Shown here piece after piece: positions 18,111 to 27,022 of a stretch of DNA of 64,000 nt. Within the stretch, counting starts at the first letter, position 1; every line of letters begins with the position of its first letter. This stretch comes from Pseudomonas linyingensis (GTDB lineage Bacteria; Pseudomonadota; Gammaproteobacteria; Pseudomonadales; Pseudomonadaceae): contig NZ_FNZE01000010.1 in assembly GCF_900109175.1 (NCBI RefSeq), forward strand, positions 124,001 through 188,000. Direction: 5' to 3'. The notes beneath the pieces were generated by a model, which did no database searches, was not told the origin of the DNA, and worked only from the letters and a program-made list of their open reading frames with translations. The position numbers and the translations under genes are program-made.

Positions 18111-18578
18111 ATGACCATGACCTTTGCAAGCGCGGCCGAGCTGCTCGCTGCCCAGGGCCTCGAACTGGGCGCCACCGAGTGGCTGGAGATCGACCAGGCG
18201 CGCGTGAACCTGTTCGCCGAAGCGACCGGCGACCACCAGTGGATCCATGTCGACCCCGAGCGCGCCGCCAGCGGCCCGTTCGGCGGCTGCATCGCCCACG
18301 GCTACCTGACCCTGTCGCTGGTCAACCTGTTCCTGCCGCAGCTGCTGCAGGTCGACAACCTGAGCATGGGCGTCAACTACGGCTGCGACCGCGTGCGCTT
18401 CCCGGCAGCGGTCAAGGTCGGCGCGCGCGTGCGCGGACGCGGCGAGATCGTGCGCGTCGAGCAGCTCGGTGCGGCGGTGCAGGCCACCGTGCGCGTCACC
18501 GTGGAGATCGAGGGCAGCGAGCGTCCGGGCTGCGTGGTCGACACCATCAGCCGCTACACCTTCAACCCTGTTGCCTGA
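18111..18578 (+). CDS. MaoC-type (R)-specific enoyl-CoA hydratase
   Basis: At 155 residues it is a single hot-dog domain with the MaoC hydratase motif [36 protein letters not shown], which supplies the catalytic Asp (D43) and His (H48). It would hydrate an unsaturated CoA thioester. It lies 10 bp after ipdF and 13 bp before a thiolase, so a beta-oxidation-like set for a steroid side chain or ring fragment is likely. The double ATG (18111 and 18117) leaves the exact start open by two codons. Confidence 0.87.
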   Translation: MTMTFASAAELLAAQGLELGATEWLEIDQARVNLFAEATGDHQWIHVDPERAASGPFGGCIAHGYLTLSLVNLFLPQLLQVDNLSMGVNYGCDRVRFPAAVKVGARVRGRGEIVRVEQLGAAVQATVRVTVEIEGSERPGCVVDTISRYTFNPVA

Positions 18579-18591
18579 GCGAGTAATCCCG

Positions 18592-19806
18592 ATGAATGCA
18601 AATCCGAATGACGCGGTGATCGTTGCCACTGCCCGTACCGCGCTGGCCAAGTCCTTCCGCGGCTCCTTCAACGATACCGAGGCACCCGTACTCGGCGGTC
18701 ACGTGGTGCGCGCGGTGGTCGAGCGCGCCGGCATCGAGCCGGGCGCGGTCGAGGACGTGATCATGGGCGCGGCAGTGCAGCAGGGCACCCAGGCCTACAA
18801 CATCGGTCGCCTGTGCGCCTACACCGGCGGCCTGCCGGACACGGTGCCGGGCATGGCCCTGGACCGCATGTGCGCCTCCGGCCTGATGACCATCGGCGTC
18901 GCCGCCAAGGGCATCATCACCGGCGAACTCTCTGTGGCGGTGGCCGGCGGCGTCGAGTCGCTGTCGCTGACCCAGACCAAGCACAAGAACACCTACCGCG
19001 CGCAGTCCGAAGCGGTCATCGAGACGGTGCCCAGCGCCTATATCCCGATGCTGGAGACTGCCGAGATCGTCTCCAGTCGCTACGGCATCTCGCGCGCCGC
19101 CCAGGACGAATACGCCCTGCAGAGCCAGCAGCGCACCGCCGCCGCCCAGGCTGCCGGGCTGTTCGCCGACGAGATCGTGCCGCTCGCCGCGCGCAAGCTG
19201 TGCTTCGACAAGGAGGGCAAGCCGACCGGCCACGAGGAAGTGTTCGCCAATCGCGACGAGTGCAATCGGCCGTCGACCACCCTGGCCGACCTCGCCGCGC
19301 TAAAGCCGGTGTGGAAGGACGGCAAGTGGGTGCAGCAGGGCGAGTTCATCACCGCCGGCAACGCCTCGCAGTTCTCCGACGGCGCCGCGGCGACCCTGTT
19401 GATGAGTCGGGCCGAGGCCACCCGCCGCGGCCTGGCGCCGCTCGGCGTGTATCGCGGCATCGCCGTGGCCGGCTGCGCCCCGGAAGAGATGGGCATCGGC
19501 CCGGTGTTCGCGGTGCCCAAGCTGCTCAACCGCTTCGGCCTGACCGTGGCCGACATCGGCCTGTGGGAGATCAACGAGGCCTTCGCCTGCCAGGTGATCC
19601 ACTGTCGCGACGTGCTGGGCATCCCCAACGAGCGCCTCAACGTCAACGGCGGCGCCATCGCCATCGGCCACCCGTTCGGCATGTCCGGCGCGCGCATGGT
19701 CGGCCACGCCCTGCTGGAAGGCCGCCGCCGCGGCGTGCGCTACGTGGTGGTGGCGATGTGCATCGGCGGCGGCATGGGCGCCGCCGGGCTGTTCGAGATC
19801 GCCTGA
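18592..19806 (+). CDS. Acetyl-CoA acetyltransferase (thiolase)
   Basis: The 404-residue thiolase has nucleophile C94 ([18 protein letters not shown]), H360 ([13 protein letters not shown]) and C390 ([16 protein letters not shown]). It is of the classic acetoacetyl-CoA or beta-ketoacyl thiolase type and differs from FadA6 at 8033 in both active-site contexts. Operon position after ipdF and the MaoC hydratase suggests it finishes a beta-oxidation cycle on a steroid-derived acyl-CoA, as FadA5 does for side chains, but the substrate is not determined. A single-unit REP element follows 28 bp downstream. Confidence 0.87.
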   Translation: MNANPNDAVIVATARTALAKSFRGSFNDTEAPVLGGHVVRAVVERAGIEPGAVEDVIMGAAVQQGTQAYNIGRLCAYTGGLPDTVPGMALDRMCASGLMTIGVAAKGIITGELSVAVAGGVESLSLTQTKHKNTYRAQSEAVIETVPSAYIPMLETAEIVSSRYGISRAAQDEYALQSQQRTAAAQAAGLFADEIVPLAARKLCFDKEGKPTGHEEVFANRDECNRPSTTLADLAALKPVWKDGKWVQQGEFITAGNASQFSDGAAATLLMSRAEATRRGLAPLGVYRGIAVAGCAPEEMGIGPVFAVPKLLNRFGLTVADIGLWEINEAFACQVIHCRDVLGIPNERLNVNGGAIAIGHPFGMSGARMVGHALLEGRRRGVRYVVVAMCIGGGMGAAGLFEIA

Positions 19807-19834
19807 GTCCCGCCCATTTCCCCGGGGTGGCGTA

Positions 19835-19862
19835 TGTAGGGGCGAATTCATTCGCCCCTACA
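19835..19862. repeat. Compact REP element (fused arms), copy 2
   Basis: A 28-bp near-palindrome with GTAG at one end and CTAC at the other sharing a single GGCGAATTCATTCGCC core. It looks like the REPIN family reduced to one stem with no spacer. It lies downstream of the thiolase gene. Confidence 0.75.
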
Positions 19863-19913
19863 AGACGTTCATGCGCCAGCCCCGTCGATCCTCATTCCCC
19901 CTCTGTGCCGGCG

Positions 19914-19957
19914 TACTCCTTATGGACGATGCCGGCGCAGCTCTGTCTTGCGGACTA
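19914..19957. promoter_or_regulatory. Regulon palindrome site(s) upstream of YCF48-like/RND operon 1
   Basis: The site at 19914-19929 reads TACTCC-TTAT-GGACGA (one mismatch). A second right half GGACTA at 19952-19957 lacks a good left half. Both precede the gene starting at 20065 by 107-150 bp. Confidence 0.45.
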
Positions 19958-20064
19958 TCGAGCCGTATCAACGCCTGCGTCGAGCGACCGCCGCGTCGCG
20001 GTCGCCCACAACAAGAACAAGGGAAAGACAGCATGAAAGCACTCAATCGCCTGCGGAGGTCGGT

Positions 20065-21039
20065 ATGCGCCAGTTGATAGCCTATGCCATGTCGGCCGTG
20101 GTCGCGGCGACCGCCGCGTACGCCTTCTCGCACCGCACGCCGCCACCTTTGCCGGCTACCGAGCTGCGCACCGACCGCCTGCTGATCAATGACGTGGTCG
20201 GTGAGGGCCCGCGCGTGGTCGCCGTCGGCGAGCAGGGCGTCATCCTCACCAGCGACGACCGCGGCCAGAGCTGGCAACAGGCCAGCATCGAGCCGCGCCG
20301 CAGCAGTTCGCTGACCGGCGTGGCGCGGCTGTCGGCCGACCGCCTGGTGGCGGTGGGCCACGACGGCTGGATCCTGCGCTCCGAGGACGGCGGCAGGAAC
20401 TGGCAGGAAAGTCGCATCGACGACGAGCTGGCCGAACCGCTGCTCGGCGTGTGGGCCGGCGACGAGAACGCGGTGATGGCCTACGGCAGTTACGGCAAGT
20501 ACTTCGTTTCCGCCGACGGCGGGCGCAGCTGGGAGGCCCGCGAGCTGCCGGTGGACGGCTACCACCTCAACGGCATGGATGGCGGCGCCGACGGCCGCCT
20601 GATGCTGGTCGGCGAGCAGGGTACGGTGCTGCGCTCGCTCGACGGCGGGCAGAACTGGGAGCGCCTACCGGCTTTCTACAGCGGTTCGCTGTTCGGCGTG
20701 GCGCGTCTGTCGGCCGACCGCTGGCTGGCCTACGGCATGCGCGGCCACGTGTTCGTCAGCGCCGACTTCGGCCAGAACTGGACTCAGGTGCCGCTCGGCC
20801 ATACTGCGCCGCTCTATGGCCACGCCCTGCTGCCGGGACAGGCCGGCGTGCTGGTGGTCGGCGCTGGTGGGGCGGTGATCCGCTTCGACCGCGAAGGCAA
20901 GCTGATCGGCAGCCTGCGCCTCGAGGGGCTGGGCACGCTGACCGCGGTATCGGCACTGGACGATCAGGTGCTGGTGGTCGGTGGCGAGCATGGCGTGTTC
21001 AAGAGTTTCCGCGGCGGTGTAGCCGCCGTGCAGAACTGA
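20065..21039 (+). CDS. YCF48-like beta-propeller protein, membrane-anchored or secreted
   Basis: This 324-residue protein starts MRQLIAYAMSAVVAATAAYAFSHR after a GGAGGT ribosome site, so it has a signal peptide or anchor. The body consists of repeated propeller blades with VxVGxxGxIxxSxDxGxxW-type motifs (for example LTSDDRGQSWQQA, LRSEDGGRNWQES, VSADGGRSWEAR, LRSLDGGQNWERL). This is the YCF48/BNR architecture known in photosystem II assembly factors, and it recurs next to RND permeases in degraders of hydrophobic compounds. It lies 10 bp before the RND gene and probably acts as its periplasmic partner; a paralogue is at 30504. Confidence 0.85.
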   Translation: MRQLIAYAMSAVVAATAAYAFSHRTPPPLPATELRTDRLLINDVVGEGPRVVAVGEQGVILTSDDRGQSWQQASIEPRRSSSLTGVARLSADRLVAVGHDGWILRSEDGGRNWQESRIDDELAEPLLGVWAGDENAVMAYGSYGKYFVSADGGRSWEARELPVDGYHLNGMDGGADGRLMLVGEQGTVLRSLDGGQNWERLPAFYSGSLFGVARLSADRWLAYGMRGHVFVSADFGQNWTQVPLGHTAPLYGHALLPGQAGVLVVGAGGAVIRFDREGKLIGSLRLEGLGTLTAVSALDDQVLVVGGEHGVFKSFRGGVAAVQN

Positions 21040-21049
21040 GGGTGACGAG

Positions 21050-23479
21050 ATGAAAGAGCAAAACTCCCGGGTGGATCGCTGGGTCGCGGCCTGCGCCGAC
21101 CTGCTGATGGCCCGCCGCCGCGCACTGATGGCGCTGTTCGTCGCGATCACCGTCGGCCTCGGCGCCAGTGCCCTGCAGACCAGGCTGGACCCTGGCTTCA
21201 ACAAGCTGATTCCGCTGCGCCACGAATACATGGTGAACTTCCTCGAATACAGCAAGATATTCACCGGTGCCAACCGCTTCCTGGTCAGTGTGCGCTGGAA
21301 GGGCGAGGGTGACATCTACAACCCGGTGTTTCTCGAAACCCTGCGCAAGGTCACCGACGACGTATTCTTCACCTCCGGGGTCAGCCGCTCCAGCGTGACC
21401 TCGCTGTTCACCCCCAACGTGCAGTACGTCGAGGTGACCGAGGACGGCTTCTTCGGCGACGTGGTGGTGCCGCCGCGCTTCGCCGGTACCCTCGAAGATC
21501 TCGAGCAGGTGCGCAACAACACTGCGCGCTCCGGACAGATCGGCCGTCTGGTGGCCAACGACCTGAAGGCCGCGATGGTGCGTGCCGACCTGCAGGACGT
21601 CGACCCGAAGACCGGCGAGAAGGTTTCCTACGTCGAGGTAGCCAAGCGCCTCGAGGAAATCCGCGCGCACTACAATAGCGATCAGATCGAGATCAACGTG
21701 GTCGGCTTCGCCAAGCTGGTCGGCGACGTGGTCGAGGGTCTCGGCGCGGTGATGGGCTTCTTCGTGGTGGCCTTCCTGATCACCGCGGCGCTGCTGTGGG
21801 GCTATTCGCGCTCGCTCAAGCTGACCGTGGTGGCGCTGGTGGTGGCGCTGCTGCCGGTGGTCTGGCTGCTCGGCCTGCTGCCGCTGCTGGGCCTGGGCAT
21901 CGACCCGATGTCGATCCTGGTGCCGTTCCTGATCTTCTCCATCGGCGTGTCCCACGCGGTGCAGATGACCAACGCCTGGAAGCAGGACGTGCTGGCCGGT
22001 GCCAGCTCCGAGCAGGCAGCCCACGCGGCCTTCTGCAAGATCTTCATCCCCGGCTCGCTGGCCCTGCTGATGAACGCCGTGGGCTTCGCGGTGATCATGC
22101 TGATCGACATCCCCATCGTCCACGAGCTGGGCGCAACGGCCTGCCTGGGCGTGCTGCTGATGATCGTCACCAACAAGATGATGCTGCCGATCATCATCTC
22201 CCACCTGCGTCTGGAGCGTTCGGCGCAGCCTAGCAACAAGCCGCTTGCAGGCCGCAAGCACCCCCTGTGGTGGGGGCTTTCCAGCCTGGCCAAGCCCGTG
22301 CCGGCCCTGCTGGTGTTCGCCACCAGCCTCATCCTGCTCGCTGTCGGTACACTGAAGGCCCGCGACCTGCAGACCGGCGACATCGGTGCCGGGGCGCCGG
22401 AGCTGCGCAGCGACTCGCGTTACAACCGCGACAACGCGCGGATCGTCGGCAGCTATGCCATCGGTCTTGACGTACTGACAGTGTTCGTCGAAGCCAAGGA
22501 CCACCCGGAAGCCTGCCTGAATCCACAGGTGATGCGTGCGGTGGACCGTTTCGACTTTGCTGTGCGCCACGTGGTTGGCGTGCAGTCGGTCTCCAGTGTC
22601 ACCGGTACGGGCAAGGTGGTGATTTCCGGCAACAACGAGGGCAATCCGCGCTGGTCGGCGATTCCCAACTCCGAACGCGGCCTGCAGCAGGGCTCGCGTG
22701 CCTACTCGTCGGAGCTGGGCATGGTCACCGACGGCTGCCAGCAGATGCAGGTCCTGATGTTCCTCACCGACCACGAAGGCGCGACCGTCGCCCACGTGGT
22801 CAATGAGGTCAAGCGGATCATCGCCGCTGACGTCACCCCGGGGGTGAACTTCCGTCTGGCTGGCGGCAACGTCGGCATCATGGCGGCCTCCAACGAGGCG
22901 GTGGACCGCGCCGAGGTGATGATGCTCGCCGCTCTGTTCGGCTCCGTGGCTCTGTTCTGCTGGCTGACCTTCCGCTCCCTGCGCGCGGTGCTGTGCATCC
23001 TGGTGCCGCTGGCCATCGTGGCGATCCTCTGCAACGCGCTGATGGCGCTGCTCGGCATTGGCCTCAAGGTCGCAACCTTGCCCGTGGTCGCTCTGGGCGT
23101 CGGCGTCGGCGTCGACTACGGCATCTACCTCTTCGAGCGCATCCAGCACGAGATGGAGGAGGGGAGCGACTTGCGCAACGCCTTCTATGAGGCGATGCGC
23201 CAACGTGGCACTGCGGCGGTGTTCACCGCGCTGACGATGTCCATCGGCGTGTGCACCTGGGCCTTCGCGCCGCTGAAGTTCCAGGCCGACATGGGTGTGC
23301 TGCTGGCCTTCATGTTCCTGGTCAACGTGTTCGGCGCGATCTTCCTGCTGCCGGCGATGGCCGCCTGGTTCAATCAGGGGCGTCCTCTGGTGGCTGCCCG
23401 CAAGGCGAGTAAAACTGATACGGATGACGCGGCAGCCGCCGTGCTCGGCAGCCGCCGCGACGCGGCTGTGGGGGTATAG
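21050..23479 (+). CDS. RND/MMPL-family transporter 1
   Basis: An 809-residue RND-superfamily permease with one N-terminal membrane helix (about residues 25-43), a periplasmic loop, a bundle of helices at roughly 230-420, a second periplasmic loop and a C-terminal bundle at about 620-780. The block GIDPMSILVPFLIFSIGVSHAVQMTNAW and the matching GVGVGVDYGIYLFERI mark the two halves. The length is below tripartite RND pumps (about 1,040) and fits the MMPL/HAE2-3 group, which move lipids and hydrophobic molecules. Steroid uptake or membrane transfer is plausible from context. Its paralogue at 31580 shares the same motifs. Confidence 0.87.
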   Translation: MKEQNSRVDRWVAACADLLMARRRALMALFVAITVGLGASALQTRLDPGFNKLIPLRHEYMVNFLEYSKIFTGANRFLVSVRWKGEGDIYNPVFLETLRKVTDDVFFTSGVSRSSVTSLFTPNVQYVEVTEDGFFGDVVVPPRFAGTLEDLEQVRNNTARSGQIGRLVANDLKAAMVRADLQDVDPKTGEKVSYVEVAKRLEEIRAHYNSDQIEINVVGFAKLVGDVVEGLGAVMGFFVVAFLITAALLWGYSRSLKLTVVALVVALLPVVWLLGLLPLLGLGIDPMSILVPFLIFSIGVSHAVQMTNAWKQDVLAGASSEQAAHAAFCKIFIPGSLALLMNAVGFAVIMLIDIPIVHELGATACLGVLLMIVTNKMMLPIIISHLRLERSAQPSNKPLAGRKHPLWWGLSSLAKPVPALLVFATSLILLAVGTLKARDLQTGDIGAGAPELRSDSRYNRDNARIVGSYAIGLDVLTVFVEAKDHPEACLNPQVMRAVDRFDFAVRHVVGVQSVSSVTGTGKVVISGNNEGNPRWSAIPNSERGLQQGSRAYSSELGMVTDGCQQMQVLMFLTDHEGATVAHVVNEVKRIIAADVTPGVNFRLAGGNVGIMAASNEAVDRAEVMMLAALFGSVALFCWLTFRSLRAVLCILVPLAIVAILCNALMALLGIGLKVATLPVVALGVGVGVDYGIYLFERIQHEMEEGSDLRNAFYEAMRQRGTAAVFTALTMSIGVCTWAFAPLKFQADMGVLLAFMFLVNVFGAIFLLPAMAAWFNQGRPLVAARKASKTDTDDAAAAVLGSRRDAAVGV

Positions 23480-23757
23480 GTCACGGCGTCCCGTGCCAGG
23501 TCGGCGACTGGTGTCGGAGTATTCGACCAATTACGGTTGAAGCGCCCCCGACTTTGCTGGAAGCTGTCTGGCACGAGGTTTTCCGGAAGGAAGGTGGCCG
23601 GAAACCGTTGTGCAAGGTTTTGCGTGCGCAGCACCGGAGGAAGGGTTATTGCCCGGCAGGTGGAGTCTGCCGGTCCCTGGTTATCCGGCGCGACCTGTCG
23701 AATGGACAAAAATAACAAGGGGTCGGCCAACGAGCCGGCTTCGCAAGAGGTGATAGG

Positions 23758-24951
23758 GTGGAAAAGACAACTGCAGGTATCCATGCCCTGGCGGGCCTGG
23801 ATCTGGCCGAATACGACAGTCTGGTAGCAGCCCTGTACGACGCGGCCGTGGACAGTAGCCAGTGGCACATCCCCATGGAGCAGCTGCGCGACCTGTTCGC
23901 CGCCAACTACGTGACCCTGATCCTGCGTATCCCCGACCAGTCGGATGCCGGTCTGATGATCGTCGCGGGCAACGTCGAGGGCGAGGGCAAGGTCACCTAC
24001 CTGACCTATCCGCACTCCAGCACCCCGTTCATCAACCAGCCGGCCGACAAGGTATTCACCGTCGACGACCTGATGAGCGAGGAGGACTGGCGCCGCTCCT
24101 CCTACTACCAGCACTGGTGCGGGCCGAAGGGCGTGTTCCACGTCATGGGCGTGGACATTTCCACGCCCGACTCCGGCAAGCTGCGCTTTCGCATCACCCG
24201 TCCGGAGACTTCCCCGAAATTCTCGGCGCACGACCGCGCACTCTGCGAGCTGATCCTGCCGCACCTGCGGCGTGCTCTCAACGTGCACAACCAGCTGGAT
24301 CGCAGCCAGTCGATGGGTACTCTGTATTCTCAGGCGATCAGCCGCCTGTCGGTGGCGACCATCGTGCTCGACGAGAGCGGCCGGGTGCTGCAGCAGAACG
24401 TCATCGCCCAGGAGATCCTCGCTGGCGCCGACGGTCTCAAGCTGGTCGGCGGACGCCTGGAGGCCTCCTATCCCAGCGACAACCGCGAACTGCAGCGCCT
24501 GGTGCGCGGTGCCTTCGCCCGCCAGGGCAAGGAGAGTCCGCCGATCGCCGAGGCGGTGTCGATCGCCCGACCCTCCGGCCAGGTCAACCTGGTGGTAGTG
24601 GTGGAGTCGGTGCCCTCGCTGGAGTGGGCGGAAAGCAAGGGGCAGCCGGCGGTAGTGGTGTACATCCGCGATGCCGTCGGCAAGTCGCTGGCCAGCACCA
24701 CGGTGACCAAGCAGCTGTTCAATCTGACGCCGGCGGAGACGGCGCTATGCCTCGAACTGGCCAACGGCCTGTCGCTGGAGGAGGCCGCCGAGGTGCTGAA
24801 CATCCGCCGCAACACCGCGCGCGCACATCTGCGCGCGATCTTCTCCAAGACCGGCGTGCGCCGGCAGACCGAACTGGTGCGCATCATGCTCAACAGCGTG
24901 ATGGCGGTGGGCCAGGCTGAAAGCCCGTCCGGGCGTCCGCGCGGCGGTTGA
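23758..24951 (+). CDS. LuxR-family (TeiR-like) transcriptional regulator 1
   Basis: A 397-residue protein starting at GTG after the site AGAGGTGATAGG. The C-terminal 65 residues form a LuxR helix-turn-helix (LFNLTPAETALCLELANGLSLEEAAEVLNIRRNTARAHLRAIFSKTGVRRQTELVRIML). The long N-terminal half has no motif I can name. Size and layout match TeiR, the testosterone-inducible activator of Comamonas testosteroni, and a paralogue lies at 53557. It is followed 107 bp later by hsdA, whose promoter region carries the best palindrome of the window. It is a candidate activator for the regulon sites listed here. Confidence 0.8.
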   Translation: MEKTTAGIHALAGLDLAEYDSLVAALYDAAVDSSQWHIPMEQLRDLFAANYVTLILRIPDQSDAGLMIVAGNVEGEGKVTYLTYPHSSTPFINQPADKVFTVDDLMSEEDWRRSSYYQHWCGPKGVFHVMGVDISTPDSGKLRFRITRPETSPKFSAHDRALCELILPHLRRALNVHNQLDRSQSMGTLYSQAISRLSVATIVLDESGRVLQQNVIAQEILAGADGLKLVGGRLEASYPSDNRELQRLVRGAFARQGKESPPIAEAVSIARPSGQVNLVVVVESVPSLEWAESKGQPAVVVYIRDAVGKSLASTTVTKQLFNLTPAETALCLELANGLSLEEAAEVLNIRRNTARAHLRAIFSKTGVRRQTELVRIMLNSVMAVGQAESPSGRPRGG

Positions 24952-24962
24952 AACTCCGTCTG

Positions 24963-24990
24963 CTCGAATCGTCCGCTTGGACGATTCGAG
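24963..24990. promoter_or_regulatory. Strongest regulon palindrome, upstream of hsdA
   Basis: The core at 24969-24984 is TCGTCC-GCTT-GGACGA. The symmetry extends to perfect 12-bp arms (24963-24974 and 24979-24990) around a 4-base spacer. It lies between the LuxR gene end and the hsdA start (68 bp downstream). It could also act as a hairpin in RNA, but lacks a T run. Confidence 0.65.
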
Positions 24991-25058
24991 TCGCTTCGCG
25001 CCGCCCCTAGAGTGGGGCAGAACCAGCCATCCAGGCCCAGTCATTCAGGAGAATTTTC

Positions 25059-25826
25059 ATGCCAGTCACAGCTGTCAGCGGTTCCGCGTCGGGCATCGGC
25101 GCTGCGGTGTGCGCCGCCCTGCGCGCCGCCGGCCACCAGATCATCGGCATCGACCGCGCCAACGCCGAGGTCATCGCCGACCTGTCCACCCCCGAAGGTC
25201 GCCAGGCGGCGGTCGAGGACGTACTCGCCCGTTGCGACGGCGTGCTGGACGGTCTGGTGTGCTGCGCCGGCCTCGGTGTCACCGCACCGTCCAGCAGCCT
25301 GATCGTCGCGGTCAACCACTTCGGTGTCACCGCCTTGGTCGATGGCCTGGCCAGCGCGCTGGAGCGCGGCGAACAGGGCGCGGCGCTGATCATCGGCTCG
25401 GTGGCGGCCACCCAGCCGGGGGCCGACAACCAGCCAATGGTCGAGGCAATGCTGGCCGGCGACGAGGCGCGCGCCATTGCCCTGGCCAACGAGCTTGATC
25501 AGGCGCACGTCGCCTATGCCTGCTCCAAGTACGCAGTGACCCGCTACGCCCGGCAGCAGGCGGTGGAGTGGGGCGGCCGCGGCCTGCGCCTCAACGTGGT
25601 GGCGCCGGGCGCGGTGGAGACCCCGCTGCTGCAGTCCTCCAAGGAGGATCCGCGCTTCGGTCAGGCGGTGCGCGACTTCGTCGCCCCGCTGGGCCGCGCC
25701 GGCCAGCCGGCGGAAATCGCCGCGCTGGTCGCCTTCCTGCAGTCGCCGCAGGCCAGCTTCGTGCACGGCAGCGTGGTGTTCGTCGATGGTGGGATGGATG
25801 CCATGGTGCGCCCGTCGCGTTTCTGA
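25059..25826 (+). CDS. hsdA: 3-alpha-hydroxysteroid dehydrogenase/carbonyl reductase
   Basis: A 255-residue SDR closely following the Comamonas testosteroni 3-alpha-HSD/CR in length and in segments AGHQIIGIDRANAEVIADLSTPEGR, LDGLVCCAGLG, LNVVAPGAVETPLLQ and DGGMDAMVRPSRF. Catalytic S114, Y153 and K157 are in place. The enzyme interconverts 3-alpha-hydroxy and 3-keto steroids with NAD(H), the usual first step on bile acids and androsterone. It is monocistronic-looking, with its own ribosome site and the best regulon palindrome upstream. Confidence 0.92.
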   Translation: MPVTAVSGSASGIGAAVCAALRAAGHQIIGIDRANAEVIADLSTPEGRQAAVEDVLARCDGVLDGLVCCAGLGVTAPSSSLIVAVNHFGVTALVDGLASALERGEQGAALIIGSVAATQPGADNQPMVEAMLAGDEARAIALANELDQAHVAYACSKYAVTRYARQQAVEWGGRGLRLNVVAPGAVETPLLQSSKEDPRFGQAVRDFVAPLGRAGQPAEIAALVAFLQSPQASFVHGSVVFVDGGMDAMVRPSRF

Positions 25827-25925
25827 TTTCTGTAGCTGCACTGACGAGGCCACCTGAGGGTGGTCTCGTCGTTTCTGGTCCGAATTGACGATGCCGGCCG
25901 GGCTGCCCGGCGCCAAGACTTGAAT

Positions 25926-25984
25926 TGTAGGGGCGAATTCATTCGCCAACGTGGCTGCGTCAGACGAATGAATTCGCCCCTACA
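25926..25984. repeat. REPIN, copy 3
   Basis: Inverted arms at 25926-25947 and 25963-25984 with GTAG/CTAC ends. The right arm has one base change (GACGAATG in place of GGCGAATG). It lies in the gap between hsdA and the next SDR gene. Confidence 0.82.
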
Positions 25985-26048
25985 GCGGATTGGCCCGGCC
26001 ATGCGATTGCCCCGGAACGGGCCGGGGATTTCACTCAAGGAGTCTGCA

Positions 26049-26885
26049 ATGAACAAGGTGGCATTCATCACCGGCGCCAGCCGGGGCATCGGCCGCGAGA
26101 CGGCGCTGGCCTTCGCCCGCGCCGGCTTCGACGTGGCGATCAGCGCGCGCACGCTGGAGGAGGGCGAGGCCCACCAGCACGCGCTGTGCAATCCGGACGG
26201 AACGCCGCTGGCGGGCAGTCTGGCGGCGACCGCCGCGGCCGTGCGCGAACTGGGCCGGGAGGTCTTCGTGGTGCGCATGGACCTGCTCGACGCCGACTCG
26301 GTGTGCGCGGCCTGCGCGGCGGTGCTCGAGCACTTCGGGCGCATCGATGTGCTGGTCAACAACGCCATCTACCAGGGCGGCGACCTCAACCTGCCGTTCC
26401 TCGATCTCGAGGCCGAGACCCTGTTGCGCGTCTACCAGGGCTACCTGCTGGCGCCTTTCCTCGCCACCCGTGCGGTACTGCCGCAGATGCTCGAGCGCGG
26501 CGACGGGGTGATCATCAACGTCACCTCCGGCGCCGGCGAGAGCGATCCACCGGTGGCGGCCGGACGCGGCGGCTGGGGCTACGCCTACGGTGCCGGCAAG
26601 GCCACGGTATCGCGCCTTTCCGGCATCCTGACCACCGAGCTGGGCGAGCGCGGCATCCGCGCCTATACCGTCAACCCCGGCGTGGTCACCACCGAAGCGC
26701 TGAAAGCCACCATTGGCGACAAGGGCGTGATCGCCCTGCGCGGCGGCGTGGCGCCACCCGAGGTGCCGGCGGCGGTCATGCTCTGGCTGGCCACCGCCGC
26801 CGAGGCCGGCGAGTTCCAGAAGCGCACCATCGCCGCCCAGCCGTTCGCCCTGGAGCAGGGCATCGTCGCCGACTGGCGCGCCTGA
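26049..26885 (+). CDS. Short-chain dehydrogenase/reductase
   Basis: A 278-residue SDR starting MNKVAFITGASRGIG after an AAGGAG site; in-frame codons upstream fall within the REPIN and are discounted. NNAI occurs at 104-107, and the catalytic residues are S160, Y180 and K184. An insertion of about 16 residues (AGESDPPVAAGRGGWG) lies between the serine and tyrosine. Typical substrates in this subfamily are hydroxysteroids or hydroxyacyl chains, but none can be assigned. It lies between hsdA and kshA, so a steroid alcohol or ketone is likely. Confidence 0.8.
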   Translation: MNKVAFITGASRGIGRETALAFARAGFDVAISARTLEEGEAHQHALCNPDGTPLAGSLAATAAAVRELGREVFVVRMDLLDADSVCAACAAVLEHFGRIDVLVNNAIYQGGDLNLPFLDLEAETLLRVYQGYLLAPFLATRAVLPQMLERGDGVIINVTSGAGESDPPVAAGRGGWGYAYGAGKATVSRLSGILTTELGERGIRAYTVNPGVVTTEALKATIGDKGVIALRGGVAPPEVPAAVMLWLATAAEAGEFQKRTIAAQPFALEQGIVADWRA

Positions 26886-26897
26886 AATCGCCGTTTC

Positions 26898-26913
26898 TAG
26901 TCCAAGCGGATGA
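26898..26913. promoter_or_regulatory. Regulon palindrome site upstream of kshA
   Basis: Reads TAGTCC-AAGC-GGATGA, one mismatch from the consensus, 109 bp before the kshA start and 12 bp after the preceding stop codon. Confidence 0.55.
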
Positions 26914-27022
26914 TGAGCGCGCGGCGTCTCTCGGTGAAGATCGACGGACGTTGCCGTCCGGCCCGCCCCGGGGCGCGGCCCGACGGCAACCTGTCTTGCG
27001 TGCGCTCAACGGAGAAAGCCTG

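Noticed and set aside
20034-20078. Short leader peptide (MKALNRLRRSVCAS) ahead of YCF48-like 1
   Set aside because: Only 14 codons, overlaps the start of the next gene; no feature such as attenuator stems supports regulation.
20999-23530. Very long antisense open frame opposite RND transporter 1 (and similar ones at 31343-33967, 4762-7167 and 1266-3038)
   Set aside because: High-GC codon structure opens antisense frames; translations are His/Arg/Ala-rich without domains, and the opposite strand carries clear families.
24963-24990. Perfect palindrome as terminator of LuxR 1
   Set aside because: No T run follows, and its core matches the regulon consensus found at promoters elsewhere; operator is preferred, though both roles could coexist.
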